From positions 186,001 through 250,000 of the forward strand of contig NZ_JBNPXQ010000008.1 of NCBI RefSeq assembly GCF_050433225.1: 64,000 bases of DNA, in the 5' to 3' direction. A model generated the notes under the pieces. The model had not been told where the DNA came from. It worked only from the letters and a program-made list of their open reading frames with translations, and made no database searches. Positions 36,531 to 45,924 of this stretch are shown here, one piece after another (within the stretch, counting starts at the first letter, position 1; every line of letters starts with the position of its first letter). The position numbers and the translations under genes were made by a program. This DNA is from Sphingomonas_D zeicaulis (lineage in GTDB: Bacteria; Pseudomonadota; Alphaproteobacteria; Sphingomonadales; Sphingomonadaceae).

Positions 36531-38828
36531 ATGTTGAAGTTCGGGGAAAAGACGTCGGTCTATCTGCGGTCGGCGGCGCTGGTCGGCGTGCTTGCGCCGT
36601 TCGCTGCTTCGGCCGCACAGGCGCAGGAAAGCACTGCGCCTGCCGCGGAGGCGGGGGGCGCCCTGCCCGAGATCGTCGTCACTGCCGAGCGTCGGCGCGA
36701 GAGCAGCCAGCGCGTGCCGCTGGCGATCCAGTCGATCGACGGCGAGGCGCTCGCGCAGGTCGGCTACACCTCCGTCACCGACCTTCAATATGTCATGCCC
36801 GGCGTCCAATATGATCCGACGCAGGGGGCGGCCTTCCAGATCCGCGGCGTGGGCAGCACCTCGTTCGACTTCTCCAACGCCAAGTCGGTCAGCGTCGTTG
36901 TCGACGATGTCGTGATGGACGGTCAGCGCGCCAATGGCCTCACCGGCCTGGTCGACATCAGCCGCGTCGATGTGCTGATGGGGCCGCAGGGCACCTTGTT
37001 CGGCAAGAACGCCACCTCGGGCGTGATCGCGGTCTCGACCAACCAGCCGAAGCTCGGCGAGACCAGGTTCCGCGGCAGCGCGAGCTATGGCGAGCATGAT
37101 GAGCGCATCCTCAACGCCACCGTCAACCTGCCGCTGGGCGACATCGCGGCGCTGCGCGTCTCGGGGTTCGAACAGGCGCAGGACGGGTTCGGCCGCAACG
37201 TCACGCTCAACCGCCTGATCGGCTCGACGCATGAATATGGCGGCCGCGCGCGGCTGCTGCTCGAACCGTCGGATGCGCTGAGCTTCACCCTCTCGGGCGA
37301 CTATGCCTATCATTGGGACAGCAGCGTGCGCACGCCGGTGACCGGCCAGCCCGCCAACGTCACCGCCTTGCTCAACGCGCTCGGCGTGTTCCCCAACCCG
37401 AAGAATGCCGATACCGCCGACTCGTCCTTCGGGGAGATCACCACCGAGGAATGGGGAACCTCGCTCAAGATCCAGGCGCAACTCGGCGATCATGATCTGA
37501 CCTCGATCACCGCCTATCGTTACACGCGCTACGACAATTCGACGCCGGCCAGCCTGCTGCCGGCGGACCAATATTCCTACATCCCGTTCAATCTCGGCGC
37601 GCTGGATACCGACAAGGTCAGCCAGGAAATCCACATCGCCTCGCCGACCGGCCAGTTCTTCGAATATCTCGCCGGCTTCTTCTACAATGATCTGCGCGCG
37701 CGGCAGACCCAGCTTCAGTGGGGCACGCTCGGCGCGCCGCTATACGACGCCAACGGCACGCCGCGCCCGACATTGATCGCGCTGACCGGCGCGATCGGCG
37801 TGGACGGCAATTCATCCCTGTTCGACGCGCGCAACGAGACGATCGCGGGCTTCGGCCAAGTGAAGTTCAACTTCACTTCGCAACTCAGCCTCACGCTGGG
37901 TGGCCGCTACACGTCCGACAATAATTCGCAGAGCCTCGATTTCGTGACGATCGATCCGCTGCCGATCACCGGCTACGATCCCAATTTCGTCGGATCGAGC
38001 GCGGCGCCGGCCTTGTCCTACGGCAAGGTGAAGGGTGACAATTTCTCGTACCGGATCGCGCCGCAATTCCAGATCACGCCCGACGTGCTGCTCTATGCGA
38101 CCTATTCGACCGGCTACAAGCCCGCGGGCATCGCCTTCGTGGGCAACAAATATGCGCCCTACCGCGACGAGACGGTGAAGAGCTGGGAGGCGGGCATCAA
38201 GTCCGAATGGTTCAACCGCCGGCTGCGCGTGAACCTCGATATTTTCCGCTCGGACTTCAAGGATTTCCAGGCGACCATCCTCACCAAGATCCCCGATGGC
38301 GCGGGTGGCCTGCTCGATGCGACGGTGATCGGCAATGCCGGCGGCCTGCGCACGCAGGGCGTGGAAGGCAGCATCGCGGCGCAGCCGGTGCGCGGCCTCA
38401 CTCTGTCGGGCGCGCTGACCTACACCGACGCGAAATTCACCGACTATGTCTACAACGCCACCACCAACTATACCGACACGCGGCTGACCAACTCGCCAGA
38501 ATGGTCGGGCACCGCGGCGGTCGATTATGAGCATCGCTTCGACTCCGGCTTCGGCGTGCGCGCGCATGTCGACTATGCCTATCGCAGCGAATATTGGACG
38601 GTGGTCGGCCAACCCGCTTATTCGCGCGTGCCCGGCTATGGCCTCGTCAACGGCCGGCTGACCTTCTCGCTGCCCGACAGCAAGGTCGAATTCGGCGTCT
38701 ATGGCCGCAACCTGTTCGACACCTATTTCTCCACCGGCTGGCAAAATTACGGCGCGCTCGGCATCCTCCACTACACCTCGCCCAACGCGCGCCGGACGCT
38801 CGGCGGCTTCGTCAATTTCAACTTCTGA
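36531..38828 (+). CDS. TonB-dependent receptor
   Basis: Outer-membrane active transporter, 765 residues. A signal peptide ends near ASAAQAQ, and a TonB-box-like EIVVTAERR (about residues 47-55) precedes the plug domain (YVMPGVQYDPTQGAAFQIRG and VDVLMGPQGTLFGKNATSGV). The barrel ends in the aromatic C-terminus GGFVNFNF. The ligand is not evident; this receptor class in sphingomonads takes up a wide range of plant-derived and xenobiotic compounds as well as siderophores. The secreted phospholipase C-like gene follows after 14 bp, so the two probably form one unit. Confidence 0.94.
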   Translation: MLKFGEKTSVYLRSAALVGVLAPFAASAAQAQESTAPAAEAGGALPEIVVTAERRRESSQRVPLAIQSIDGEALAQVGYTSVTDLQYVMPGVQYDPTQGAAFQIRGVGSTSFDFSNAKSVSVVVDDVVMDGQRANGLTGLVDISRVDVLMGPQGTLFGKNATSGVIAVSTNQPKLGETRFRGSASYGEHDERILNATVNLPLGDIAALRVSGFEQAQDGFGRNVTLNRLIGSTHEYGGRARLLLEPSDALSFTLSGDYAYHWDSSVRTPVTGQPANVTALLNALGVFPNPKNADTADSSFGEITTEEWGTSLKIQAQLGDHDLTSITAYRYTRYDNSTPASLLPADQYSYIPFNLGALDTDKVSQEIHIASPTGQFFEYLAGFFYNDLRARQTQLQWGTLGAPLYDANGTPRPTLIALTGAIGVDGNSSLFDARNETIAGFGQVKFNFTSQLSLTLGGRYTSDNNSQSLDFVTIDPLPITGYDPNFVGSSAAPALSYGKVKGDNFSYRIAPQFQITPDVLLYATYSTGYKPAGIAFVGNKYAPYRDETVKSWEAGIKSEWFNRRLRVNLDIFRSDFKDFQATILTKIPDGAGGLLDATVIGNAGGLRTQGVEGSIAAQPVRGLTLSGALTYTDAKFTDYVYNATTNYTDTRLTNSPEWSGTAAVDYEHRFDSGFGVRAHVDYAYRSEYWTVVGQPAYSRVPGYGLVNGRLTFSLPDSKVEFGVYGRNLFDTYFSTGWQNYGALGILHYTSPNARRTLGGFVNFNF

Positions 38829-38842
38829 TCGGGAATCCGAAC

Positions 38843-40051
38843 ATGTCCTTGCGCACCTTCGCGGGGCTGGCGTCGGCGCTTGCGCTGATCGCCGGCACCG
38901 CCGCGGCCCAGCAGACCGCCGACCCCTCCGCCGATTATCTGCCGATCAACGCCATCCAGGTGATCGGCACGCACAACAGCTATGCGCTGCCCGCCGATCC
39001 CCGCACCATGGCGCTGCTCGGTCCCCGCCTCTTCACGTTGATGAAGGGGATGATGGCGCAGATGACGCCGGAGCAGGCCGCGGCGATGGCCGACGAGCAT
39101 CCCGGCAACCTCGCCGACATCGCCAAGTCGCTCGACTATGTGCAACTGCCGCTCGAAGCCCAGCTCCGCATGGGCGCGCGCAGCCTCGAGATCGATCTCC
39201 ACCCCGATCCCAAGGGCGGCGCCTATGCCGATCCGGTGCCCTACCGGATGTTGCGCGAGAAGGGCGAGACCGACCTCGCGCCGATCTATCGCGAGGAACT
39301 GGCGAAGCCGGGGATGAAGGTGCTGCACGTCGCCGATCTCGACTTCCGCAGCCAATGCCCCACCTTCCGCTCCTGCCTGATGCGGCTGAAGCAATGGTCC
39401 GATGCCGAACCGGGCCACAGCCCTGTCTTCATATTGCTCGAACCCAAGATGGCGGGGCTGGAACGCGCCATCCCCGGCGCGCTGCCGGTGCCGCCGTTCG
39501 ACGCCGCCGCCTTCGCCGAGGTGGATGAGACGATCGCGAGCGTGCTGGGGCGGGACAAGGTGCTGGCGCCCGACGATGTCCGCGGCACCCTGCCGACGCT
39601 CGAGGCCGCGGTGCTGGCGAAGCGCTGGCCGACCGTCGCGCAGGCGCGCGGCAAGTTCGTGTTCCTGTTCCTCGTGCCGGGCATGAACCTCAAGGCGTTC
39701 GCACCCTATCTCGACGGTCGCCCGTCACTGCAGGGGCGGATGGCGTTCATCCAGGGCAAGCCGGGCATGGCCCATGCCGCCTTCATGATGTTTGACAATG
39801 CGCTGACCCGGCAGGCGGAAATCAGGGCCGCGGTCGCCAAGGGCTATCTGGTCCGCACCCGCGCGGACATCGACACGGTCGACGCGCGCCAGAACGATCC
39901 GAAGCGCAAGGATGCGGCGCTGGCCAGCGGCGCGCAGATCATCTCGACCGACTATCTGACCGCGCCCAACGTGTACGGGAATGACTATCACCTGACGCCG
40001 TTCGCGGGCGGGTGGCGGTGCAATGCGGTGGTGGCGCGGTGTGGGCAGTAA
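38843..40051 (+). CDS. Secreted Ca2+-dependent phosphoinositide phospholipase C-like protein
   Basis: Protein of 402 residues with a signal peptide (FAGLASALALIAGTAAAQ). It has the PI-PLC-C1-like TIM-barrel pattern: QVIGTHNSYALP with the first catalytic His, RSLEIDLHPDPKGG with Ca2+-ligand acids, and VLHVADLDFRSQCPT. The C-terminal barrel strand region reads AQIISTDYLTAP. The true substrate may be another phosphodiester. The frame is open upstream into the receptor gene; the ATG used follows the receptor stop by 14 bp. Pairing with a TonB receptor suggests extracellular processing before uptake. Confidence 0.86.
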   Translation: MSLRTFAGLASALALIAGTAAAQQTADPSADYLPINAIQVIGTHNSYALPADPRTMALLGPRLFTLMKGMMAQMTPEQAAAMADEHPGNLADIAKSLDYVQLPLEAQLRMGARSLEIDLHPDPKGGAYADPVPYRMLREKGETDLAPIYREELAKPGMKVLHVADLDFRSQCPTFRSCLMRLKQWSDAEPGHSPVFILLEPKMAGLERAIPGALPVPPFDAAAFAEVDETIASVLGRDKVLAPDDVRGTLPTLEAAVLAKRWPTVAQARGKFVFLFLVPGMNLKAFAPYLDGRPSLQGRMAFIQGKPGMAHAAFMMFDNALTRQAEIRAAVAKGYLVRTRADIDTVDARQNDPKRKDAALASGAQIISTDYLTAPNVYGNDYHLTPFAGGWRCNAVVARCGQ

Positions 40052-40085
40052 AGCACGACCTGACGGGCGGATGGTTGATTAACCA

Positions 40086-40181
40086 CCGTTCGTCCCGAGC
40101 GTAGTCGAGGGACGGGTCGTGCGCAGCAAGGACGCTGGGCGCTCGGGCCACCCGTGTCTCGACTTCGCTCGACACGAACGG
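40086..40181. repeat. REP-like hairpin repeats, copies D1-D2
   Basis: An inverted pair between the convergent phospholipase and ychF genes: CGTTCGTCCCGAGCGTAGTC at 40087-40106 and TCTCGACTTCGCTCGACACG at 40157-40176. The hairpin cores match those of copies A, B and C. Confidence 0.75.
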
Positions 40182-40235
40182 GTTCTGTTGGCCCGGCGTG
40201 GGCGGGGGGCGGGGCTGTGAACCCGCCCCATTACC

Positions 40236-41336
40236 TCACACGTTGAACCGGAACAGCAGCACGTCGCCATCCTTGACGACATATTCCTTGCCTTCGGACC
40301 GCAGCTTGCCGTTATCCCGCGCGCCGGCTTCGCCCTTGAACTGGACATAATCGTCATAGGCTATGGTCTCGGCGCGGATGAAGCCGCGTTCGAAGTCCGA
40401 ATGGATCGCGCCGGCGGCCTGCGGGGCCTTGGAGCCGACCGGGATCGTCCAGGCGCGCGCTTCCTTGGGGCCGCAGGTGAAGAAGGTCAGCAGCTCCAGC
40501 AGCGCATAGCCGGCGCGGATTACGCGGGCGAGGCCGGTTTCTTCCAGGCCCAGGTCGGCGAGGAACACCGCGCGATCCTCCGGATCCATCGTCGCGATCT
40601 CGGCCTCGATCGCGGCGGAGACGACCACCGCCTGCGCGCCCTCGGCCTTCGCCTTCTCGAACACGCGCGCGGACTGGGCATTGCCCTCCGCCGCGCTCTC
40701 TTCCTCGACGTTGCAGACATAGAGCACCGGCTTGGCGGTGAGGAGCTGCGCCTGCAGCAGCACGCGCGCTTCCTCCTCGTCCTTCGGCTGGGTCAGCCGC
40801 GCCGGCTTGCCCTCGCGCAGCAGTTCCAGCGCCTGGCCGAGCACCGAGGCAGCGACCTTGGCTTCCTTGTCGCCCTGCGCCGCCTTCTTGGCGAAGGCCG
40901 GCACGCGCTTTTCGAGGCTTTCGAGGTCCGACAGCATCAGCTCGGTCTCGACCGTTTCGGCGTCTGCGATCGGATCGACCTTGTTGTCGACATGCTGGAT
41001 GTCGTCATTCTCGAAGCAGCGCAGCACATGGACGATCGCGTCCACCTCGCGGATATTGCCGAGGAACTGGTTGCCCAGGCCCTCGCCCTTGCTGGCGCCG
41101 CGCACCAGCCCGGCGATGTCGACGAAGCCGAGTTGCGTCTCGATGATCTTCTGCGATCCTGCGATCTCGGCCAGCTTGGTCAGGCGCGGATCGGGCACGG
41201 CGACCTGCCCGACATTGGGCTCGATCGTGCAGAAGGGATAATTCGCTGCCTGCGCCGCCGCGGTCTCGGTGAGCGCGTTGAAGAGGGTGGACTTGCCGAC
41301 GTTCGGCAGGCCGACGATGCCGCAGCGAAAACCCAT
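40236..41336 (-). CDS. ychF: Redox-regulated ATPase YchF
   Basis: Obg-family ATPase, 366 residues, start taken at MGFRCGIVG. The Walker A is GLPNVGKSTLFNAL, followed by NYPFCTIEPNVG and DIAGLVRGASKGEGLGNQFL. YchF carries NVEE in place of the GTP-specific NKxD, which matches its preference for ATP. The C-terminal TGS domain ends LRSEGKEYVVKDGDVLLFRF. It binds ribosomes and acts in stress responses. Confidence 0.97.
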   Translation of the reverse strand: MGFRCGIVGLPNVGKSTLFNALTETAAAQAANYPFCTIEPNVGQVAVPDPRLTKLAEIAGSQKIIETQLGFVDIAGLVRGASKGEGLGNQFLGNIREVDAIVHVLRCFENDDIQHVDNKVDPIADAETVETELMLSDLESLEKRVPAFAKKAAQGDKEAKVAASVLGQALELLREGKPARLTQPKDEEEARVLLQAQLLTAKPVLYVCNVEEESAAEGNAQSARVFEKAKAEGAQAVVVSAAIEAEIATMDPEDRAVFLADLGLEETGLARVIRAGYALLELLTFFTCGPKEARAWTIPVGSKAPQAAGAIHSDFERGFIRAETIAYDDYVQFKGEAGARDNGKLRSEGKEYVVKDGDVLLFRFNV

Positions 41337-41481
41337 GGGAAAAACGATCCTGTCTTGTGATGCGGCGCCTGGCACCGCGAGATTTCGCGCCAGATAGGAG
41401 CAAATCGTCGCGAAGACCAGCGCCCGACCGGCTATAGGCGAATACAGGCGATGCCGGGGATCGAAGCGGGGAGGGCGGGCG

Positions 41482-41922
41482 ATGCGCTGGACGGGGGTGA
41501 CAAGGCTTGTTCTGTGTTTCCTTCTGGCGCCGATCCCGCTGATCCCTGTCGGCCTCTATGCCGTCCTGTGGCTGACGACGGCGATGGGAGGCAATGAGGA
41601 TCCGATCGAGCTCCTGCCGATGGTGTCCGCCGCGATCTACCTGTACGCCGGGCTCTTCGGGCTGCCCCTGTACCTGACGCTGCGGTGGATCGGGCGTCAG
41701 GGGTTCATCCATTATGTGCTGGCCGGTCTCGTCCTCTCGTTGATCCTTGCGATCGGCTCACTGTTTGGCGGCCAAGGGCTCGTCGGCTTCTTCTTCTCGT
41801 TCATTTTCTGGGCCGTCCTCATATTGGTCCCGATCATCCTGTTCTGGCTGATCGCGCTCTGGCAGCCGCGCTGGCCGCGCAGGCTTCGTCCCGCGCGTGC
41901 GCCGCGCCCGGCAATGCGCTGA
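41482..41922 (+). CDS. Small membrane protein of a four-gene paralogous array (1 of 4)
   Basis: Protein of 146 residues, family not recognised. Four hydrophobic segments are separated by short loops. It shares three landmarks with the next three genes: an N-terminal FLLAPIPL, a central GLFGLPLYLTLRW, and a final LFWLIALWQPRW before a basic tail. The DNA around its start (GGGGAGGGC-GGGCGATGCG) nearly repeats that of the third gene, which points to recent duplication. Function unknown. Confidence 0.75.
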   Translation: MRWTGVTRLVLCFLLAPIPLIPVGLYAVLWLTTAMGGNEDPIELLPMVSAAIYLYAGLFGLPLYLTLRWIGRQGFIHYVLAGLVLSLILAIGSLFGGQGLVGFFFSFIFWAVLILVPIILFWLIALWQPRWPRRLRPARAPRPAMR

Positions 41923-41931
41923 GGCCGGCGC

Positions 41932-42366
41932 ATGCTGCGCATCATATTTGGTTTCCTCCTGGCACCGATGCCCATTCTGCTGCCTATCCTGTGGTTCTCG
42001 ATCATCGTGTCCGATACGGGGCTGCAGCTCGTGCAAATGCTGACCCTCGCCGCGTTCATCTACGGCCCGACCCTGCTGTTCGGTGTGCCCGCGCATGTGC
42101 TGCTGCGGCGCTTCGGCAAGCGCCGGCTATGGCATTATCTCGCCGCGGCCATGACGCTGCCGGTGCTGGCGACGCTGGCCGTGTTCATCATGGAGATCAT
42201 CAAGACGGATGATTACAACTCGTTCGGCGTGCCCGCCATGTGGTTCGGCAGCATATTGGCGATCGCCGCGGCGCTCACCGCGCTGCTGTTCTGGCTGATC
42301 GCGATCTGGCGGTCGCCCGAACCCGGCCAGATCGCGCGGACGAAGCTGTCGACCGTGTTCGATTGA
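41932..42366 (+). CDS. Small membrane protein of the paralogous array (2 of 4)
   Basis: Protein of 144 residues with four predicted membrane segments. It has the shared landmarks FLLAPMPI, LLFGVPAHVLLRRFG and LLFWLIAIWRSP. The start is 9 bp after the previous stop. Compared with members 1 and 3 it lacks the leading MRWT and has a more polar loop in the middle (EIIKTDDYNSFG). Function unknown; the tandem arrangement suggests a hetero-oligomer or diversified copies. Confidence 0.75.
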   Translation: MLRIIFGFLLAPMPILLPILWFSIIVSDTGLQLVQMLTLAAFIYGPTLLFGVPAHVLLRRFGKRRLWHYLAAAMTLPVLATLAVFIMEIIKTDDYNSFGVPAMWFGSILAIAAALTALLFWLIAIWRSPEPGQIARTKLSTVFD

Positions 42367-42486
42367 GCAAGCGTCTCTGCGCGATGCCGAATTTTGCTCC
42401 GGATGGGATCAAATCCCGGGTGGCATCGGCGCGCGATCCGCTATGCCCGGGCGGATGGGGGCAAGCATGAGTGGGGAGGGCAGGCG

Positions 42487-42933
42487 ATGCGCTGGACGAG
42501 GGTGTTAAGGGTCGTTCTCGGCTTCCTGCTGGCGCCGATCCCGGTGACCCTGTTCTTCGGGATGGTGGCCTTATCGTTTCTCGCATCGTTCGGACGCCAC
42601 GAGAATGCGGAAGCATTGCTGCTGGAGGTGCCGCTCTGGAGCTATGGAATCACGTTCGTCTTTGGGCTGCCCATTCACCTTGCCCTGCAGTGGCGGCAGA
42701 AGCCGGGGCTTGCGCATTATGTGCTGGTGGGCCTCGTCGCGTCCGCCATGCTGTCCATCTTCCCCTTCGGTTTCGAATATGGCCTGATTTCTTTCCTCTC
42801 CGGCTTCATGTTCACGGCGTTCTTCGTCCTCATGACCGTGGTGCTCTTCTGGCTGATCGCGGTCTGGCAGCCGCGAAAGACGATCGGGGCGCTCCGTGCG
42901 GCCTTCCAGCGTCGCCGGCCGTCGCATGGCTGA
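42487..42933 (+). CDS. Small membrane protein of the paralogous array (3 of 4)
   Basis: Protein of 148 residues, four membrane segments. It starts MRWTRVLRVVLGFLLAPIPV, almost the same as member 1, and has FVFGLPIHLALQWRQ and LFWLIAVWQPRK. The 120 bp before it contain no recognised gene. It overlaps member 4 by 8 bp. Function unknown. Confidence 0.75.
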   Translation: MRWTRVLRVVLGFLLAPIPVTLFFGMVALSFLASFGRHENAEALLLEVPLWSYGITFVFGLPIHLALQWRQKPGLAHYVLVGLVASAMLSIFPFGFEYGLISFLSGFMFTAFFVLMTVVLFWLIAVWQPRKTIGALRAAFQRRRPSHG

Positions 42934-43387
42934 GGCTGGGCGCGTTCGCCCGGCCCGTTCGGCGGCGCGGCAGCGCGTCTGGCATGATCTGCTCGGGCTG
43001 ATCGTGGCGCCGGTGCCGGCGGCCATGCTGTGGGTGACCGACCGGTTGTGGCGATCGGCCGATGGCGTTCCGGGGCCGGGCAACGGGTTCGATGCGATCA
43101 TCGGCTTGACCGCCGGGGCCTATGGCATCGCCTTGCTGTTCGGCCTGCCCGTCCACGAACTGCTGTGCTGGCGAAGGCGCGACGCCTGGTGGCATTATGC
43201 GCTGGGCGGCGTGGCGGTGACGGTGGAGATGTTCCTGATCTATCTGGCGATCTCCACCAGGCCGCTTGCCGAACTGTGGATCATGTTGCCGACGATCGGC
43301 GCGCATGTGTTGCCCACCGCCCTGCTGTTCTGGCTCGTCGCGGTCCGGCCGCGGCGCCGAGCGGCCGGATCGCCGCCGCCGGGCTGA
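42926..43387 (+). CDS. Small membrane protein of the paralogous array (4 of 4)
   Basis: Protein of 153 residues, the most divergent of the four. The landmarks are still visible: LIVAPVPAAMLW, LLFGLPVHELLCWRRR and LLFWLVAVRPRRR. The N-terminus carries an extra basic stretch (GRVRPARSAARQR). The start overlaps the previous stop, so the pair is probably translationally coupled. Function unknown. Confidence 0.72.
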   Translation: MAEAGRVRPARSAARQRVWHDLLGLIVAPVPAAMLWVTDRLWRSADGVPGPGNGFDAIIGLTAGAYGIALLFGLPVHELLCWRRRDAWWHYALGGVAVTVEMFLIYLAISTRPLAELWIMLPTIGAHVLPTALLFWLVAVRPRRRAAGSPPPG

Positions 43388-43398
43388 GGCGATCGGCC

Positions 43399-43722
43399 TC
43401 AGACCTTCCTCTTATCCTCCAGCACCGATCGCCCGCGCTCGCGCACCACGGCCTCGATCATGCCGGACATCATGCCGAGCAGCGGCGGCAGCACCAGGCT
43501 CACCCGCACCAGATGATCCTGCACGTCGAGGTCGCAGACCACTTCCTGCCCCATCGCGGTCACGATTACGTTCATCCGGTCCTCGCTGGGCCAGGAGGAT
43601 CGCACCTCGGCCATGCCGCCGGGGATGTGCTTCGGCAGGTCGCCCACCTTGGCGGACATGCGGCGGCGCACCTCGGCGCGGTCGAGCTTGTGGGGGATGT
43701 CGATGACGAGGGGGTTTGACAT
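43399..43722 (-). CDS. Polyhydroxyalkanoic acid system family protein
   Basis: Small soluble protein of 107 residues. The N-terminal strand-helix MSNPLVIDIPHKLDRAEVRR matches the PHA-granule-region family found near polyhydroxyalkanoate genes, though no such genes are here. The C-terminal helix reads LLGMMSGMIEAVVRERG. The start is the ATG 118 bp before the divergent M3 peptidase gene. The role is unknown; a small START-like fold has been proposed for the family. Confidence 0.75.
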   Translation of the reverse strand: MSNPLVIDIPHKLDRAEVRRRMSAKVGDLPKHIPGGMAEVRSSWPSEDRMNVIVTAMGQEVVCDLDVQDHLVRVSLVLPPLLGMMSGMIEAVVRERGRSVLEDKRKV

Positions 43723-43840
43723 GAGGGGAGTACGCGCGCCTTGATGTGGAGGTTCCGCGGCCGGGCGGGGTTGAAACCGCCTGTGCCACCGCCAACCTCG
43801 CGGAACAAGACGCCGCCCGGCGTCGCCCCTGGGAAGAGAG

Positions 43841-45880
43841 ATGATGATCAACGCCAACCCGCTGCTCGCCGATGACGACCTCCCCGATTTCGCCGCGATC
43901 CGTGCCGACCAGATCGGCCCCGCGATCGACGTGCTGGTGGCCGAGCATCGTGCCGCGGTAGAGCGCATCACCGCTTCCGATGACGGCAGTTTCGCCGGCG
44001 TGATCCTGCCCGCCGAGCGCGCCGATTTCGCGCTGACCCGTGGCTGGCAGCCCGTCACCCACCTGACCGGCGTCGCCGACAGCCCGGCGCTCCGCGAGGC
44101 GCATGCCGCGGCCGAGGCCAAGCTCGTCGCCTATCTAATGGAAGCGGGGCAGAACCGCGCGCAATATGACGCGATCCGCCATGTTTCCGAGGCGCGGGAG
44201 TTCGACCGGCTGACCCCGGCGGAGCGCCGCTCGGTGGAACTGGCGCTCCGTGGCTTCCGCCTCTCCGGCGTCGCGCTGGAGGGGGAGGCGCGCGAGCGTT
44301 TTCTTGCCATCGGCATCGAACTCAGCCGGCTCGGCACCGAATTCGGCAACGCCGTGCTCGACGCGACCGAGGCGTGGAGCGAGCATGTGATCGACGAGGG
44401 ACTGCTCGACGGCGTGCCCGAAACCGACAAGGCGATCCTCGCCGCCTATGCGGCCGAGCAGGGGCTTGAGGGCTGGCTCGTCCGCCTGCGCCAGCCCAGC
44501 CTCAAGGCGATCCTGTGGCACGCCACCAACCGCGACCTGCGCTATCGCGTGTATCGCGCGAATGTGACGCGCGCTTCCGAACTCGCCGACGATCCGTCGT
44601 TCGACAATGGCGCGCGGATCGAGGGCATCATGGCGCTGCGGCATGAGGCGGCGCAGTTGCTCGGCTTCGAGGATGCCGCGGCGCGCTCGCTGGAAACCAA
44701 GATGGCGGCGAATGTCGACGAGGCGCTGGCCTTTCTCGGCGATCTCGCGCGCCGCGCGCGGCCGATGGCGGAGGCTGAGCTGGCCGAGGCGCGCCGCTTC
44801 GCCGCCGAGCGGCTGGGTATCGACGCGCTGGAACCGTGGGACATGAGCTTCGTCGCGGAGGCGATGCGGCGCGAACTGCATGGCGTCGACCAGGACGCGA
44901 TCAAGGCCTATCTGCCCGCGCCGCGCGTGCTGGCGGGCACCACCGCGCTGATCGAGCAGCTCTACGGCATCCGCCTCGTCGCGCGTGAGGACGTGTCGCT
45001 GTGGAATGATGACGCCATCTTCTACGACGTGCTCGACGGCCTCGGCACGGTGATCGCCGGCGTCTATCTCGATCTCTATGCGCGGTCGGACAAGCGCGGC
45101 GGCGCGTGGATGGATGTGTGCCGCCCGCGCTTCCGCGACGCCGATCGCCTCCACCGGCCGGTCGCCTTCCTCACCACCAATTTCGCGCCTCCCGCCGGCG
45201 GCAAGCCGTCGCTTCTGACCCACAATGACGTGGTGACCCTGCTGCACGAGTTCGGCCATGTGCTGCACCATCTGCTGACCGAGGTGGATCTGCCCTCGAT
45301 TGGCGGCATTTCCGGCGTGGAGTGGGACGCGGTTGAACTGCCCAGCCAGTTCATGGAAAATTTCGCGTGGGATCGCGCGGCGTTGCTGTCGCTGACCGGC
45401 CATGTCGAGACCGGCGAACCGCTGCCCGACGCGCTGTTCGACAAGATGCTCGCCGCGCGCCAGTTCCAGGCCGGGCTGCAACTGCTCCGCCAGATCGAAT
45501 TCGCCACCTTCGACCTGCGCCTCCACCACGGCTTCGACCCGAAGGAAGGCGCCCGCACCTTGGCGACGCAGGCGGCGGTGCGCCGCGAAGTCTCCGTCTT
45601 CCCGCCGCCCGAATGGGATCGCTTCGCCAACGGCTTCACCCATATCTTCGCGGGCGGCTATGCCGCTGGCTATTATTCCTACCTCTGGGCCGAACTCCTC
45701 TCGGCCGACGCGTTCGAACTGTTCGGCGAACAGAACGCTGCAGGCGCCGGCGCCACCGCCTTCCGCCGCGAGATATTGGCCGCCGGCGCCAGCCGCCCCG
45801 CCGCGGACAATTTCGCGGCGTTTGCGGGGCGCCCGCCGAAGATCGACGCGCTGCTGCGGATGAAGGGGTTGGCGGCGTAG
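43841..45880 (+). CDS. prlC: M3 family oligopeptidase (oligopeptidase A-like)
   Basis: Zinc metallopeptidase of 679 residues, matching the length of E. coli OpdA/PrlC and Dcp. The HExxH site is TLLHEFGHVLHHLLTE at about residue 467, with the third ligand Glu in SGVEWDAVELPSQFMENFAW. The N-terminus NPLLADDDLPDFAAIRADQI resembles oligopeptidase A more than Dcp. It degrades short cytoplasmic peptides such as cleaved signal peptides. Distinguishing OpdA from Dcp needs a phylogeny. Confidence 0.93.
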   Translation: MMINANPLLADDDLPDFAAIRADQIGPAIDVLVAEHRAAVERITASDDGSFAGVILPAERADFALTRGWQPVTHLTGVADSPALREAHAAAEAKLVAYLMEAGQNRAQYDAIRHVSEAREFDRLTPAERRSVELALRGFRLSGVALEGEARERFLAIGIELSRLGTEFGNAVLDATEAWSEHVIDEGLLDGVPETDKAILAAYAAEQGLEGWLVRLRQPSLKAILWHATNRDLRYRVYRANVTRASELADDPSFDNGARIEGIMALRHEAAQLLGFEDAAARSLETKMAANVDEALAFLGDLARRARPMAEAELAEARRFAAERLGIDALEPWDMSFVAEAMRRELHGVDQDAIKAYLPAPRVLAGTTALIEQLYGIRLVAREDVSLWNDDAIFYDVLDGLGTVIAGVYLDLYARSDKRGGAWMDVCRPRFRDADRLHRPVAFLTTNFAPPAGGKPSLLTHNDVVTLLHEFGHVLHHLLTEVDLPSIGGISGVEWDAVELPSQFMENFAWDRAALLSLTGHVETGEPLPDALFDKMLAARQFQAGLQLLRQIEFATFDLRLHHGFDPKEGARTLATQAAVRREVSVFPPPEWDRFANGFTHIFAGGYAAGYYSYLWAELLSADAFELFGEQNAAGAGATAFRREILAAGASRPAADNFAAFAGRPPKIDALLRMKGLAA

Positions 45881-45883
45881 GGG

Positions 45884-45910
45884 TAGAGTTTAGTATTATG
45901 TCCCCAAAAT
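45884..45910 (+). repeat. RAYT-associated box, left copy
   Basis: TAGAGTTTAGTATTATGTCC, continuing CCAAAAT, just after the M3 peptidase stop. It matches the reverse complement of 47627-47652 at 20 of 22 core bases and is similar to 48362-48389. Confidence 0.7.
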
Positions 45911-45924
45911 ACTGAGGCAGCGTC

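Noticed and set aside
43723..44121. Minus-strand extension of the PHA-system gene by 133 codons
   Set aside because: It is antisense to the start of the M3 peptidase gene; the ATG at 43722 begins the family sequence.
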